Assembly: GCA_004794785.1 (NCBI GenBank)
Contig: SJOL01007141.1
Coordinates: 1,432,428-1,496,427 of the forward strand
From: Opisthorchis felineus
Lineage: Eukaryota; Platyhelminthes; Trematoda; Opisthorchiida; Opisthorchiidae
Direction: 5' to 3'
Length of the DNA stretch: 64,000 nt
Shown here piece by piece: positions 14,939 to 26,518 of this stretch (its first letter is position 1; the number at the start of each line of letters is the position of its first letter). A model generated the notes under the pieces. The model was not told the origin of the DNA and did no database searches. It saw only the letters and a list, made by a program, of their open reading frames with translations. Position numbers and translations under genes: made by a program.

Positions 14939-15136
14939 GTTGTTCAAGCATTTCGCTGGGCAGAGCCCCACAAAAGTCCATTCTACCGACGCTCAATTTG
15001 AGCCAGTTATCATGGAGACAAAGGAGAATTCCTCAAATGTAAGCACGACCACTGGAAACGAGACAACCACGACCACCACAACGACGGCAACTACAACGAG
15101 AAAGATGCGGGTCGGGAACACGTTCGCCCATAAGAG
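14939..15136 (+). CDS. Threonine-rich protein, second exon
   Basis: The exon is 198 nt (66 codons), with phase 2 in and out. The split lysine codon AA|G joins it exactly to the previous exon (...RIFEPN-K-LFKHFAGQ...). It opens with LFKHFAGQSPTKVHS, then has a Thr run (TTTTTTTTATTT, about residues 48-59 of the exon) encoded by mixed ACN codons rather than a pure repeat, then the basic end RKMRVGNTFAHK. The donor is AG|GTACGT at 15137. Without splicing the frame ends 16 codons... no function is assigned beyond the description of the preceding exon; reading past the donor reaches a TGA within a few codons, so the intron is required. Confidence 0.6.
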
Positions 15137-15188
15137 GTACGTTTTAACATGACGATTGTAGTCTTGCACATTGACTGAATTTCCTCAG

Positions 15189-15197
15189 CAGGCACAG
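15189..15197 (+). CDS. Probable 9-nt microexon
   Basis: A 52-bp intron (15137-15188) ends in TTTCCTCAG. It is followed by CAGGCACAG and a consensus GTAAGT donor at 15198. The phase is 2 in and 2 out, so it inserts three residues without shifting frame. The acceptor is a tandem CAGCAG, so a 6-nt version (15192-15197) is equally possible. Microexons in multiples of three and very short introns are known in flukes. The call is inferred from sites only. Confidence 0.4.
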
Positions 15198-18100
15198 GTA
15201 AGTCGAATCTCAAAAGTGCACTAAGGAAACAACAGACTTACCGGTTCAAAAAACTGGAACTTTCAAGATCGCTCGTCACAAATTTGTGTCCCCATGATTT
15301 TGAAGGCATGCAAACTGGTGCCCATGAAAGCAACAAGCTTGGAGGAAAGAATCGATTTTTACCTGAAACTGAGATTGAATGCAAAACACTTGTGAGAGTA
15401 TTTTAGGCTCACCGTGTTGCCCAAGTAATCACACAGCCTCAGCGGAGTCCCATCACTCCATGTCCTAGCAATCCCTCTTTACCGCAATGATTTTTCTGAC
15501 ATATTGATTCAACACACCTTTTACGACGGCGTCAAATTTATCTGCAATAAGTTGCTATGTGATACAACCATCAAAGGGTGACTTAAATGGATTTTACAAC
15601 CCATGTAGGATGAGGTTAGGAAAGTTATGACGAAAGCTAACGCTGATTCCATTCGCAAGGATTTGCATATGTCCGATTTGGGAGTTCAGCTTTCGCAAAG
15701 ACATGGACAGAACGATAAATGATGTTACTCTTTGAATGACACCAAGACAATACACCAGTTTCCTCATTGTATCAAAAGATTTACAGCAAACACATGCATT
15801 TAGGAAGACGTGATTCTGTCCACTTGAATGGTGCATGAGAGGAGATATTAGGTGCACACAGAAATAGTTGCACGGTAGACGTCTCTCAACATCGTCATCA
15901 ACCCTACAGGAATCCTAACGTGAACCCTGTCTGGATTATTTTGTCTCAAGAGGCGGTGTTTCAATGGGCTTTAGAATTTTGCCAAAACATGCCTTAACAA
16001 ACGGTATAGGGGGAAAATTGTACTGTGCAATCGAAGTATGTGGCCAATGTAAGCCAGCCATACAATAGAGACATTACAAACAAAATGCCTATTTCATGGT
16101 CAGTTTTCGCCCAACCCACTCTCATTTTCTCAACCCATTCTATTGCGTAGATGTTTATCGTTCAGCAGGGAGGTGGCTGAATCAGTTTTCAACAGTTTAC
16201 CTACCTCTAGAATTAGATTTTGTCCCCGCAAAAGTTCCGACCGGCAGGTGCGGCTATAAAGTAATGAATAAAACATGGTACATAATAAAGGGGGATTTCG
16301 GTTCATAACTGCCAAGTGTACAGTTAGTTTCCGCAATTTGGCTGGAATTACTCAGAGGAATCACTGGTTAATGAAGCCAGTATTACTGATTCCGTGTGAT
16401 ATCTCGAGTTGGTTTCGGGAAGGTTGGCATAAGCAAATGTCCAACATTTTGACCCTTACGCGTGAGTTTTGAGGAAAGGCCTTGTAACGATTATGTGACA
16501 CTTGGTAAACCACCTTGAACACTTCAAACAGACTGATTCGGTGACAGTGTCGTATTACTGCGGTGAACGATACTGTATTTTGGCAGCTATAGACAGCATT
16601 TTCTTACCGCCACTCACAGTCATAAATGAATTTGTCAGGTTCTTAAGTGGATGTTCAGCACGAGTTCGAATCATGAAAAGCGCGACGTTTCTGCAAACTG
16701 AAATAATATGGGGAACGTGATACCGGATGTATAAAACTGCGGGCAGAATTAATTACTCCAAGCTAAAAGGCACAGCAGGGATTGATGGTTGTCCAATTTG
16801 CTTCACGTTTCACCATCGGCATGTGTGATCTTCTTGTTTCTAGCATACTGACAGTAATGCCAGAGGAAAAACACCAGTATTTCTCTGTCATTCCTGGGCG
16901 AAAGAGAATGAACAATGTTGGATAGCAATCAAGCAGACGGTGTGTGTTTACACACAATGAATTGCACTAACTTCCCACAACCAAGGGACGCATCTACTAT
17001 GCAATCGTTTACACTAGAGTTGACCAGTGTTCCAGTTGCTCGTTGCTAGGTTGGATTTTGGCTGCTGATCCAATCACACCTGTTGCGTTTTGATCAGCAT
17101 TGATGCAATGCTTTTTTGTTGACTGAATAAGACTGTTCCCAGCATAGATTGACAATTTAACATTTGATGAGGGGCCGCAATAGAAACCCGCATGATAATT
17201 TCGATGTGCCAGAAACCCATTGACTCAATCATTGAGCATTTATTTGGTATTACCCGTCCGATTGCATTTATACGGGCTCCTGTAGGTGTATATCGCTGAT
17301 TGACTGCATGCATGTCTAATTTACATCATGTGTTCCCTACTCTCCTTTCCCCCCTGTTCAATCTCATTTGGACCTAATCTTTTGGACGGAAATTTCGCAT
17401 CCTCAACAAAATTCGATATGGTCTACATCGGTCTTCTCAGTAAGTAATTCACAAAGCGTACATTTTTTGGTATAACTTGATGTTTTGGGACGCCTCTGAT
17501 TTGATGCACACGTCAGGTTGTATGCAGCACAGTGGTGGCATCATTCTAACTTGAACCAGACTCCGTGTTGTTGCGTATACACAGTCAGTTATTTGCGATC
17601 ATCCAAGGGTTAGAATGTGAACTGGCCAAGAGGTTGTAATTCTATCAGAGAGTTCAGTGTATCAAGGCGACAAAAATTTTGAGTCAAATTACCTAAATAT
17701 AAAGTGAATCACCTACTCTATCTTGAGAATACTGCACCTCATGACTGTGAAAAAAATAATTATTTTGGTAAGTTTCCAGCTAAAACCCATTCACTAGTGC
17801 ACTGATGGTATCCCTCGAAAGGTGACAAAACGCCTGCAACACCACTGCTAAGCTCGCCAATCTCTCTTTTTCCTATGGTGCAAAAAACCAGTACTTAGGA
17901 AAACAGGGGTGTTTAGAAGGACCTTTGGAGTTTCTAGAAATCACGAACTCATCGGGCTTCCAGATAGATTTTTTGGATAAGCCAACTAATGATGGAGTTC
18001 GGCAGTCAAATGACTACTGACAGAAATTCGGAGTGATGTATTTTCTGCTCGTTGATCTTCTCAGAGGATGTGATACGAATGAAGTCATGTATTTGGAACT

Positions 18101-18647
18101 TTACCGGAAGTGCATCCGCTAATAAATTTTACCCATCCGGTGAGTTCGTTTTTAGCTTTAATTCCAGGTGTAAGTAGATGCTGACATGTGCAGTCAACAA
18201 CCTTGCTGTCAAAATCAAGCATATTGTTCGGCGAACGTGTGACTTAAAGAATGAAAACCCGAAGTTGTGAAGCAAAAGGCTTGATCCTTCCATGCCCACC
18301 TGATGGACCTCAGTGTTGTGCCCGAGTTTTCCGAGATCCGATGACAACTGCATTCAACATGATGACTTCTATTCTATAAGTATAATTAAGAGCCTCTGCC
18401 ATGTGCTTCCAATCAAAGTGGGTTCAGAAATGCAGACATTTCATCTTGTACTTTAAGCACGTTTTTCTAAGGTGGTTTGATTCAACACAGTTTTCCAGTA
18501 CATTGATCAGTTATGTGTTTAACTTAACTGTTACAATCAGATATACCTCTGAACCCGGAGATAGCCTGAAGAACTCAAAGGCGAATACTGTGTTTATTTT
18601 AGTTCTCTTTTGTGATTCCGGCTCACCAGATGATTGAAAATAAACGA
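15198..18647. other. Probable large intron with unresolved exons
   Basis: Three plus-strand candidates are visible. 15910-15997 has a CCCTACAG acceptor in phase 2, which would fit the preceding microexon, and ends in TAA. 16151-16308 has a long pyrimidine tract before TAG and phase 1. 18065-18139 has GATCTTCTCAG and GTGAGT sites, 75 nt, phase 1/1. They cannot all belong to one transcript in frame. A GTAAGT at 17770 has no clear partner. No repeats are recognised. Confidence 0.25.
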
Positions 18648-19008
18648 CGTGACTTGGTTCGACAAATACACTCATTTGCAAATCAGTTTGGTTTTCACGG
18701 GAGACTCAAGTAAATCACTCGTTTATGGTGTTCTTCATCTGAATGTGCTGCACAGAGGATGCCTCATGTTTCAGTTGGTATGATATTCGAGATATCGCAG
18801 TATATTTTCATAAAGAAACTACTCACAAGGTTGCTGAAAACTCTTCGACAGCCCACGACCGGTTTTGCCCTTCTTGGGTTCAAGTAGAACATAAGATTAA
18901 CGAAAACTCGGGGACTGTGCCTACCTGATGAGCCCCAAGTAGTTTGAAACCGGTCGTGGGATGTCGAAGAGTTTTCAGCAACCTTGTGAGTAGTTTCCTT
19001 TATGAATA
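18648..19008 (+). mobile_element. Hammerhead retroelement with inverted 5' half
   Basis: The segment 18648-18877 is the hammerhead monomer on the minus strand, running into the 3' half of a preceding unit. At 18878 it flips to the plus strand and continues through a hammerhead to the 3' end. The flip occurs inside TTGGG, a microhomology shared by the two orientations. The two arms 18807-18868 and 18947-19008 can pair as a long hairpin. Open frames here (18764-19180, minus) are by-products of the repeat. Confidence 0.85.
18918..18962 (+). ncRNA. Hammerhead ribozyme, stem II decayed
   Basis: CUGAUGA at 18925-18931, GAAA at 18946-18949, CCGGUC ending at 18955 with cleavage after it. Stem I has five pairs (CCUAC with GUGGG, one wobble). 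Stem II is damaged: the 3' side reads GUUU where intact copies have GGGC. The catalytic core bases are all present. Confidence 0.8.
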
Positions 19009-19053
19009 AATGACTTGTTATTGTAACCAGTAGGACAGAATTTGCCCTATTGA

Positions 19054-19076
19054 CCCCCCCCCCCCCAAAAAAAAAA
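19054..19076. repeat. Homopolymer tract C13 followed by A10
   Basis: Thirteen C then ten A. On the other strand this is T10 G13. It falls just beyond the hammerhead element, and the minus strand could form a G-quadruplex. Length is likely error-prone in the assembly. Confidence 0.9.
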
Positions 19077-20599
19077 TGCACATTGGTCACAGCTGCCCCT
19101 GAAATTTGGCGTGTTTGTGTGCACGCGAGTCGTGACAAATTGTGATGCCGTTTAGGGAAAAACTGATCGATTTTTTTCAAACCACTGAGCGGAATTTATC
19201 CAACAGTTTTGTTGTCAGAATCTCAAGCACTGCGAGCACAAGCTTGGAGACGCCAGGCATCCAACTGACACGTCACAATGTGGCTGTTCGTAAGGGACAT
19301 TTTCATTGAATTCTGATTAGAATGCCCGACTTGTCCAAACCTATCACCGATTCTAACGCTATTTAGTCGTTCGAATCATCTAATCAAACTGCTGTACAGT
19401 CGACTGTCGTGAAGAATGTAGATTCTCGGTATAAACACTAGGTGTGACTTAATCACGGTGAATATTCTGTTCTGTGTGGAAACAAAGTTCCCAGAGGGAA
19501 TCATCGGCAAAGCTGAAAAAGATATTGACATGAAATCAGGCACTGAGGATTCACTCGAAGAGCAAACATGTAGCAACCCGAAATTGGTATAATCAGATTT
19601 GATTAAAGCCAACTTACGTCAAAATGTATATGCCCCAAGAGATCGCGAAACACCACAGTTCACAACACCGACGGTTACTAATCAACAGTAACCAAAACAA
19701 TGCACCAGGATTGAAATTAATTGTTTATTTTCCCAAGGTGAGATTCCTGTTCGGACACTAGCAAACAAGGCAGTTACAGCTGTCTCTCGTGGACATAACC
19801 AGGCGGAAGAATAAATGATTCCGGCATGAAAAGCCGGTGGCTCACACTCAAAATTTCCTCAGAATCTCACAACCGTTAAGTTACATGAAGATGTTTGACT
19901 GGCCAAATTGGTGACCTATCATCCGCCCGGCTGATTAACTATGGAAAAAATTACCCTAACGAATATTCCAGAATTTACTAGCAGAAATAGAGACTTCAGC
20001 TGCAGGATTATTACTTTCCACCGCAGCAAATTCAATCATGCTGCTCTTACACGTTGCTGGTTGATTTATGCCCATCATGTAAAATAAACCACTGGGATGA
20101 CGTCCAAAATGTCCCTCTCCGAGCAGGACACGCACATAGCACAAGGTTGAATGAGAGTAGGAAAACCAGTAAAACACAGCAGTTCAATCAAGCCGGTTGA
20201 ACACAATGATATCTCAGAGCGGCTGATGAGATTTGGAAATGTTTCCTAAGGGGCTAGCCTGGGCAAAACGAAACAGATAACATGTGCTCGCTAACTCAAG
20301 CGATAACGTGTACACTCTTAAGGATGGGATCAGTGTACTCGATTCCGCGTGATAGTCAGCTTGTAATCAAGTGCGATACGGATGTACCAATTCCTGTGTC
20401 ATCATTTACCTTTCATTCAAATGTTATTACTCTATGTATGCTTGTTCGAACGACAACTGAAGATCAGCCAAAGCATATTCGTTCTACATCAAAACTAAGC
20501 GGCATGATCATGATCTTAAACTGCACTCCATGAATATAGGAGCCATCAGCCTAGCGTGAGACAGCTCAGTGGCTATGGCGAGAACTTACTGACCGGAAG
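19077..20599. other. No supported gene
   Basis: Open frames are short (up to about 83 codons) and without splice support. A CTGATGA at 20223 is not followed by a hammerhead architecture. Confidence 0.4.
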
Positions 20600-20745
20600 G
20601 TCCGTGACACTAATCCAACTTCAGCGATTCGACTGCTTCTGTCTAGGATCATACAAGAAGGTATCATCTAAACCCTCGTGCTTCCTTTGAGTAGCATGAC
20701 AGCTAGGCTCCGGAAGTGTTACAACCGATGGTTTACTTTATTTAG
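20600..20745 (+). repeat. Dispersed repeat family R4, copy 2
   Basis: It matches 555-715 and the reverse of 24541-24690 through GATTCGACTGCTTCTGTCTAGG, the CCCTCGTGCTTCCTT block and GTGTTACAACCGATGG. It ends shortly before the splice acceptor at 20779. Confidence 0.5.
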
Positions 20746-20779
20746 TAGTATCAATCAATCAATAACTTTCTCAATGCAG

Positions 20780-20981
20780 ATCGGAAATTCTGGAAACATT
20801 AAAAGCATTTTTCGCCACCTACAGAAAGTCTGTCGATGATTCGACGGCTTCAACGGAGCTAGTCTACATGAAACTGGAAGTCGCCCAAATTTCAAGTGGT
20901 TATGCCCCATTAACTAAGCAACTAGGTTCCCTAATTACTTCACTGTTCGTCGTTTCGTTAGTCGTGTGCAAATGCCGATAG
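20780..20981 (+). CDS. Possible terminal exon with hydrophobic tail
   Basis: A pyrimidine-rich CTCAATGCAG acceptor (AG 20778-20779) opens a frame in phase 2 for 66 codons, ending in TAG at 20979-20981. The peptide starts SEILETLKAFFATYRKSV, has an amphipathic middle (TELVYMKLEVAQ) and ends in a hydrophobic stretch LGSLITSLFVVSLVVCKCR, compatible with a C-terminal membrane anchor. There is no internal ATG start, so it needs upstream exons. Phase 2 would accept the outgoing phase of the 15.1 kb exons, but the distance is large and nothing proves the link. The family is not recognised. Confidence 0.3.
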
Positions 20982-21612
20982 AAAGTCTGATATTCTATAA
21001 GCTGATTTATTTCGCTCTTTTGTCGACCGAGATAGCACACCCAGAAAAGTGGACGAGCTATTCAACAATAATTCAATTATCAGATAGGCAGCAGTGAATG
21101 TTCCATTATCTTCATGACTGGCGCATTCAATCAATTCTCTCTGGGTTAAGGTGGCGGTTGTTGTTAGCAGTCTATTCACTAAGCAGATATTAACTTAAGT
21201 CGACATCAAAGCATGATGGCCCGATTGGCGCAACTCTGCATCTATCAACGTCTACACAAAAAGAGAAATGTGTGCAACACAGCCGAATTGGTCAAATCTG
21301 ACATTTCTGTCTATCTTAGGACCAGAGAGCATGTATTCTTTGTATCAAGTTTACGGCTCATCTGCCAACTTAGATTCAGAATATCCACCCAAACAGACAT
21401 CTGTTCATTCGCTTTGGAGTTCATCAGAAATGCATGTATTTGGCGCTTGGATGTAGGAAATGGCATTGCTTTGTAATTGCTTCATTGCTTTAGTCAGCTA
21501 GCTCACACTTGCAAGTAATCAGGGAAAACATATTCGAGTCATACTCTGTACGTCATCACTGACAGCAACACGATCAAATTCTTTGGCTCAAAAGCCTGAC
21601 CGGAAGGCGGCG
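20982..21612. other. One weak candidate exon
   Basis: At 21320-21456 (plus) a TCTATCTTAG acceptor opens 45 codons to a stop in phase 1, including YGSSANLDSEYPPKQTS. An overlapping frame on the same strand is equally open, so this is weak. Confidence 0.2.
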
Positions 21613-21725
21613 GTGGTTGGCTTGAGACTACTCGGATAGCCCAAAATTTGAGGAATACATGCTCACACTTGTTCCGACCCCCAACTTGGAGAGCAGGAAT
21701 ACTGTTTGTCAGACCTCTATCTATT
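21613..21725 (-). repeat. Dispersed repeat family R3, minus copy
   Basis: The reverse complement matches 35630-35745: GATAGAGGTCTGACAAACA, the CTCCAAGTTGGGG block, GGAACAAGTGTG and TTTTGGGCTATCCGAGTA equivalents. The family is unknown. Its core resembles part of R4, so the two may be pieces of one element. Confidence 0.5.
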
Positions 21726-24540
21726 TACCAGCACTGCGAGAGAGACTGTGTATGCTACATGAGCATCATTTCGTGCAACCCAGTGGATTACGAAGGTAAA
21801 CAAACCGTCGCACCTCGATATGGTCCAGGCTCTTGGCGACTGACTAGGAGGGTAATGAGATGGGAGCAACCAACCTTCAATATCTGACTGGGAATAGTGC
21901 ATGTTGGTTAGATATCCAGAAAATCCCTTAAAGTTGTCTTATATGACTGGTTTTTCCCCGGTCAGCCAAACATTCGAATATTTTGTCTGATAATATGCAA
22001 AAAATGTGCACATTTTGCGTCTGATCATCCGCGAAAATCTAGGCTGAAGCCTCTTCTGAATTATTTTTAGTGAAGAAAAACGTACTCCGGAGTCATTAGT
22101 ATGAAACAAATCTGAATCCAGAAGCACCGTACAAATGGTCGACCTTAACCAAAGACGAATATCAATTTATTCTTCTGAACGAACGTGTTGGATTTATTCA
22201 ACGTCACTGGTGGTCTAAATAGCTGTCGAGTGCATTGTCGAAACTCGACTGCCATTTCTGATACGGGTGTCCTTTTTTCAGACGTTTCTCTAGAGTTGAC
22301 GGGTAATGTCCAACTAGAAGTAGGATGGTAAACAAAAAATGCGCAGTAATTTAGAAGAGCTAAATCTAAGTGGGCTTATAAGCCCCAATCCTGAATGTCA
22401 ACAGGCTTGAAAATGAATAGACCGGTAGTTTGTACCGACTACCGGTAGTCGTGTAAATGAGGTGGGATACGGGTGTAGAGGCAGATACTACTGATGGGGC
22501 ATGCTAGTAGTATACGGTTTTCTCGTGCCTCTGCCTCGCATCTAATGGAAGGTGGGGTTTATTACGAAACTTGTGGAACTGCTTTGCAGCGTTCGTTTGC
22601 AATTGCCTGATAGTCAATGAATATCCACGAAAGTTCAGGAAGATGCGTGAGGAGGTTCAGTTTTTAAAACAAGGTGCATATTAGATGTTTACTTTCCTGT
22701 CCATTAGCTTGTGATCGTTTAGTTGGTGTCTGCTAGTAAACAGCTCTGCAATGACGGGCTTTCCTCCTTGCACGGGTAGTTAAAAGTGCCCGTCTACGAA
22801 CGCACGAGTGCAAACAAAGCCGAAAATGGGATAACTTATGAAAAGGTCTGACAGACGACTGAACATAAGAATCATACGCCAACAAGTCAATGGTACATTG
22901 GTTACGTTCAAATCCGAATTAGTTGTCGTTCAAAAGGCCATTTTGCAGAACACCAGGATGGATCCCAGAACTTGGAATACAAAAGAGAGAAATGAATGCG
23001 GCCATTCGAAGGGGAATCCACATTTAATGCTAACAGGCTTGGGTAGAAATATGTAAAAGAAGTGAGCTACGACAGGATCGAGTCCGCTTGCACAAATTTG
23101 GAGAAAGAATGGTGAAACTTGATCCCACAAGGGATACTTTAATTTTCTTTATGAAAGAAGAGACTGGGGTGTTGACAAGCAGGGAAAAACGCGTGATATC
23201 TGATTGGTACACCTGAGCAGGTGATAAAATTGGTGTGGTTGTTTGGAAGTAAAAATGTGGATCATATGTTTAGGTTTCTCTTGCAAAAGAAGTAAGCGCC
23301 CCCTTGTAAAACAGGAATAAACGTAGTAGAACAGGACTTACGTTAAACACCATTTTCAAAACATTGGAAGGATCAATCCCATCGCTCTAATGACTAGCGC
23401 ACACGTATTTGATCCGATGTGGGTAGGATAGGAGTTACGCTCAATCAACTGGTATGAACGGGAGCTTGGAGAAAATTGAGCTGCCTGGAGTTCGATGGAT
23501 TCTGTTCTGCGCACCTTGCGGAACTGCCTGATCAAACATTCAGAAGGAAAAAGGTTGCCGTGTCCGGAGAAGTGAGGGATAAACTCCACCATTTTGCAAT
23601 GAAAAAACAGCACCAATACTGCCAGCCGAATTTGAAGCGTCGTTTACTGAATAAAGGACTAACGTGTACCATCTAAGTGAGAGGAAGTGTACCGAGCCGG
23701 GAATAAAGGGTGGGCGGAATGGATGGAGGTAAATGGATACAAGTTATCGGAAAAATTCTGAAAAAAATAATCTGAAAAAATTCCAGTGAAGTAGGTGAAT
23801 AGTCCCGACACCTCCGAACTCATTTCCCTCATTGGTTCGTCAAATTTGTTCATCTGTTCAACGTGCGTAAAACAGTGTGCCATAACTTTCGGTTTAATGC
23901 AACCCAGTAGTGGAATAAGGATTCACGGAGTGAACGATACAACAGAACGCTATTCCTGCCCACGCCCAATCATGCGCACGTGCCAACAGGAAAGTAGTTG
24001 TCGACTAATCTCAGCTCGACCCACATAAGAGCCCAATGGGGGTGATACCAGGATGTGTTGCCTCCTGTCATTGTGTTAGAATTATATATCTTTTTGAGAT
24101 TGCATTTTTTAAAAACTTGAGGAGGCGGCACTGATCGACTTTTTTAACCGAAGGTGATTATGCACGTTTGTCGATGCAAGCGTGGGCCAATGCACCATTC
24201 AAACAATACAGTAATTAATAGTAAATGAATTAAGCGTAAGCAAACTTGCTGTGCTCACCCGAAGAGCATAGATTGGATGCGAAGATCACAGAGGTATTGA
24301 GGCATCTGCTGCTGTCTATTCGATAATTTGCTAGCTGGTGAGAAGCCGATGGCTTTTTTGAGGTGGCTTTTGTTGGTATTCATACAGGTGGGTAGCATGA
24401 AGGAGAATCGAAATGCTTCTCAAGTGGCGACTGTTCTTGGTACTGGTTGTTTGATTATGTTGGTGAACATGCACACTGTGATCTTTCATATGGGTTAAAG
24501 AACCCAGTACCTCCATCATACGTAGCCATTTGGATTAAAA
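21726..24540. other. No supported gene
   Basis: Many short open frames occur on both strands, none with paired splice sites that I trust. A small palindrome around 22425-22455 (ACCGGTAG ... CTACCGGT) is the only structure noticed. Confidence 0.35.
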
Positions 24541-24690
24541 CGAAATAGATTGCAGCACCCTTTCGATGTCTAGCTGCCAGGCCACCTGAAGTAAGCACGA
24601 AGGCTGAGAGGCTACCAGGTTGCCCAAGCCTAGACAGCAGCGGTCGAAATGCTGAGTTTTTGTTTGAACCGCAGACCTTTCGAGCTTATG
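24541..24690 (-). repeat. Dispersed repeat family R4, copy 3
   Basis: The minus strand reads through CTGTCTAGGCTTGGGCAACC, TCTCAGCCTTCGTGCTTAC and CATCGAAAGGGTGCTGCAA. It is the best-preserved copy of the family in this window. Confidence 0.55.
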
Positions 24691-26043
24691 TTCGCGCCTT
24701 AACCGTTTTTCCGAAAGTGTCGAATTCCACTTCAATAACACGGGATATCAGCATATTGACGATATGGCCATGAACAGTCCATCTAACCCAAACCTGGTTT
24801 GTCTAGTCTTGGCGATGGAAGCAGATTGGCGTGTAAGTCATTTTCAGCTGATAGAGGAAATGCTTTCCAACCACAATTCACTTCATCAAAATTTCCCCTT
24901 CATTCACCGTTTTAAGCGTCTTTGTAACCAGACGCCCAGATTCGCCGATAAGCCGCCTTGTTTATCTTGGGCATACCCGGACAGGAAAATACCAGGTATC
25001 TCACCGTTTTTGTCAATCAAAATACGGAAAGCACATTTGTTTGCACTTTGTTTCACACAGTCATAAAAATCTGTTCACCTGGCACGTGTGACCGTGAACT
25101 GCAGAACCTGAGGAAAATGTGCCAAAAAGGATTCACCTCGGGCAGATTTTAATAAATTGTAGAGCAGCATTTGTTCGTTCACTTTCCGTGCAGGTGTACG
25201 TTCAAGATCGCATAACGCTGCATGGAGAAGTTACTATTTAAAACAGTAATATGTCATTACCGCTGATAAAAACACGTCCACAAGTACTGTCGACATCAAA
25301 CTGTATGCACGTTTTCACCTGAGGTTGCCGTCGGGTCCAAATATAGACAAAAGGTGCGGCTTAAAGAGCACGTTGCTAAGTACACCCTGGATTGTTTTAT
25401 TAAATACAATAATTGTTGCTCTATGTTTGACGGGAGTTTTACTCTTTCCGCCAAGCACCCTATTGAATGCATAAACCAGATTGACATGCTTTATACTTTA
25501 TATTATTATTGGTGAGACACCCAGTTTGTTGACTCACCCTCAAGCATTCCGGATTACTGTATTTAGATCATGTCTTTATTCTTAGCATGAACCTTAGTGC
25601 GTAACTGTATGCTCTGTGTCATCTCGTGTGGCCTGAGTTTGTATTTCAAGTTTTGATTAATACATCCGTTTTTTCGTGCGTAACGCATAATGCGGTGGAC
25701 GAGAGCTTTAGAAGTGGTGCCACTCCGCATAAGCAGTCTTGTTCTGGTGCTAGTAAGCCCTCTATCACGTTTTTTATCGAGCTTGTTTCGTGAAATAACG
25801 TCATAATCCAGAGTCAATACGTCCACATCGCACTTGCCTACATGCTGATTATCTAAAGGCTCATAAGTACGCAGATTCATGTACATTGTCCCTATGCTCC
25901 CGTTCCATGTCCTCGCCTACAAACAAGTCTCCTCACAGTCCACGCAAACTTCCGTTTTAATACACTTCTGTCTCGGGGCCGAGTGGAGAAACTTAGTTAA
26001 ACAATCCATCCAATTGTCCAGATTGTCATTCTCGGTCGTGCGC
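24691..26043. other. No firm gene; two candidates
   Basis: On the plus strand, 24976-25150 is open after a GGACAG acceptor and is Cys-containing (TVIKICSPGTCDRELQNLRK), but the acceptor has a poor tract. On the minus strand, 25563-25886 is a 107-codon ATG-to-stop frame with a basic composition (MRYARKNGCINQNLKYKLRP) and no recognised domain. Either may be chance. Confidence 0.25.
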
Positions 26044-26217
26044 CTATTGTATTACTAGACCTAAAGCTAGCAGAAATACTCTAACGATGACAAATGGGAC
26101 TATGCATCCAACAAAAAACCACCACTTACTACGCTGATCACACCACTCGGGCAATTCGACTGAGGTTATGGCTGCATATTCAGTGCCCTCCAGTACCGGT
26201 ACACGCCTTCCACCGAC
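26044..26217 (-). CDS. Small membrane protein, exon 2
   Basis: This minus-strand terminal exon has 57 codons and ends in TAG at 26046-26044. It follows a GAATGTACAG acceptor. It begins VGGRRVPVLEGTEYAAITSV and ends with a clear hydrophobic span (WWFFVGCIVPFVIVRVFLLA), i.e. a single C-terminal transmembrane helix. It joins the 26411-26518 exon in phase 0 across a 193-bp intron. An ATTAAA lies about 90 bp past the stop on the minus strand. The predicted product is 93 residues with a hydrophilic Ser/Thr-rich N-terminus facing the cytosol or lumen. No family is recognised. The acceptor tract is not strong, so the model is tentative. Confidence 0.4.
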   Translation of the reverse strand, partial: VGGRRVPVLEGTEYAAITSVELPEWCDQRSKWWFFVGCIVPFVIVRVFLLALGLVIQ

Positions 26218-26410
26218 CTGTACATTCGTTGGTATTGTGAGCAAATATTAGCGGCAATTTATCCAACAGGGAAATGCGTTGTTTTTGGCTTTATGATGTA
26301 GGAGTTATCGCCTGACTCAGCGATCACGTGATTTCTTGTTTTGTTCTGCCTAGTCCAGCCACTCAAAAAGCATTCGTAATTCACAACTGATACCTGAATA
26401 CTACTCACAC

Positions 26411-26518
26411 GCACTGAGGTCGCATTGGGGTTGATCGGTTTGATTGTGTTTTAGTCTGACTGGTTTTCCCACTCTCATGTGAGTTTACACTGCGTGAATC
26501 CCGCTCGGAGATAGACAT
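26411..26518 (-). CDS. Small membrane protein, exon 1
   Basis: ATG at 26518-26516 in a CAAAATGT context begins 36 codons (MSISERDSRSVNSHESGKTS then QTKTQSNRSTPMRPQC), exactly 108 nt. The donor after 26411 reads GTGTGAGTAG. A stronger-looking GTGAGT two bases later would break the frame with exon 2, so the phase-0 site is preferred. The sequence is Ser/Thr/Arg-rich and probably disordered. A TATCCTCAG just upstream could be an acceptor for a 5' UTR intron or spliced leader. Confidence 0.4.

Noticed and set aside
18764..19180. 138-codon minus-strand open frame
   Set aside because: It runs through the inverted hammerhead element and the C13A10 tract. The frame reflects the repeat, not a gene.
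20223..20229. CTGATGA followed by GGAAA
   Set aside because: The intervening bases cannot form stem II and no stem I or stem III partner exists.
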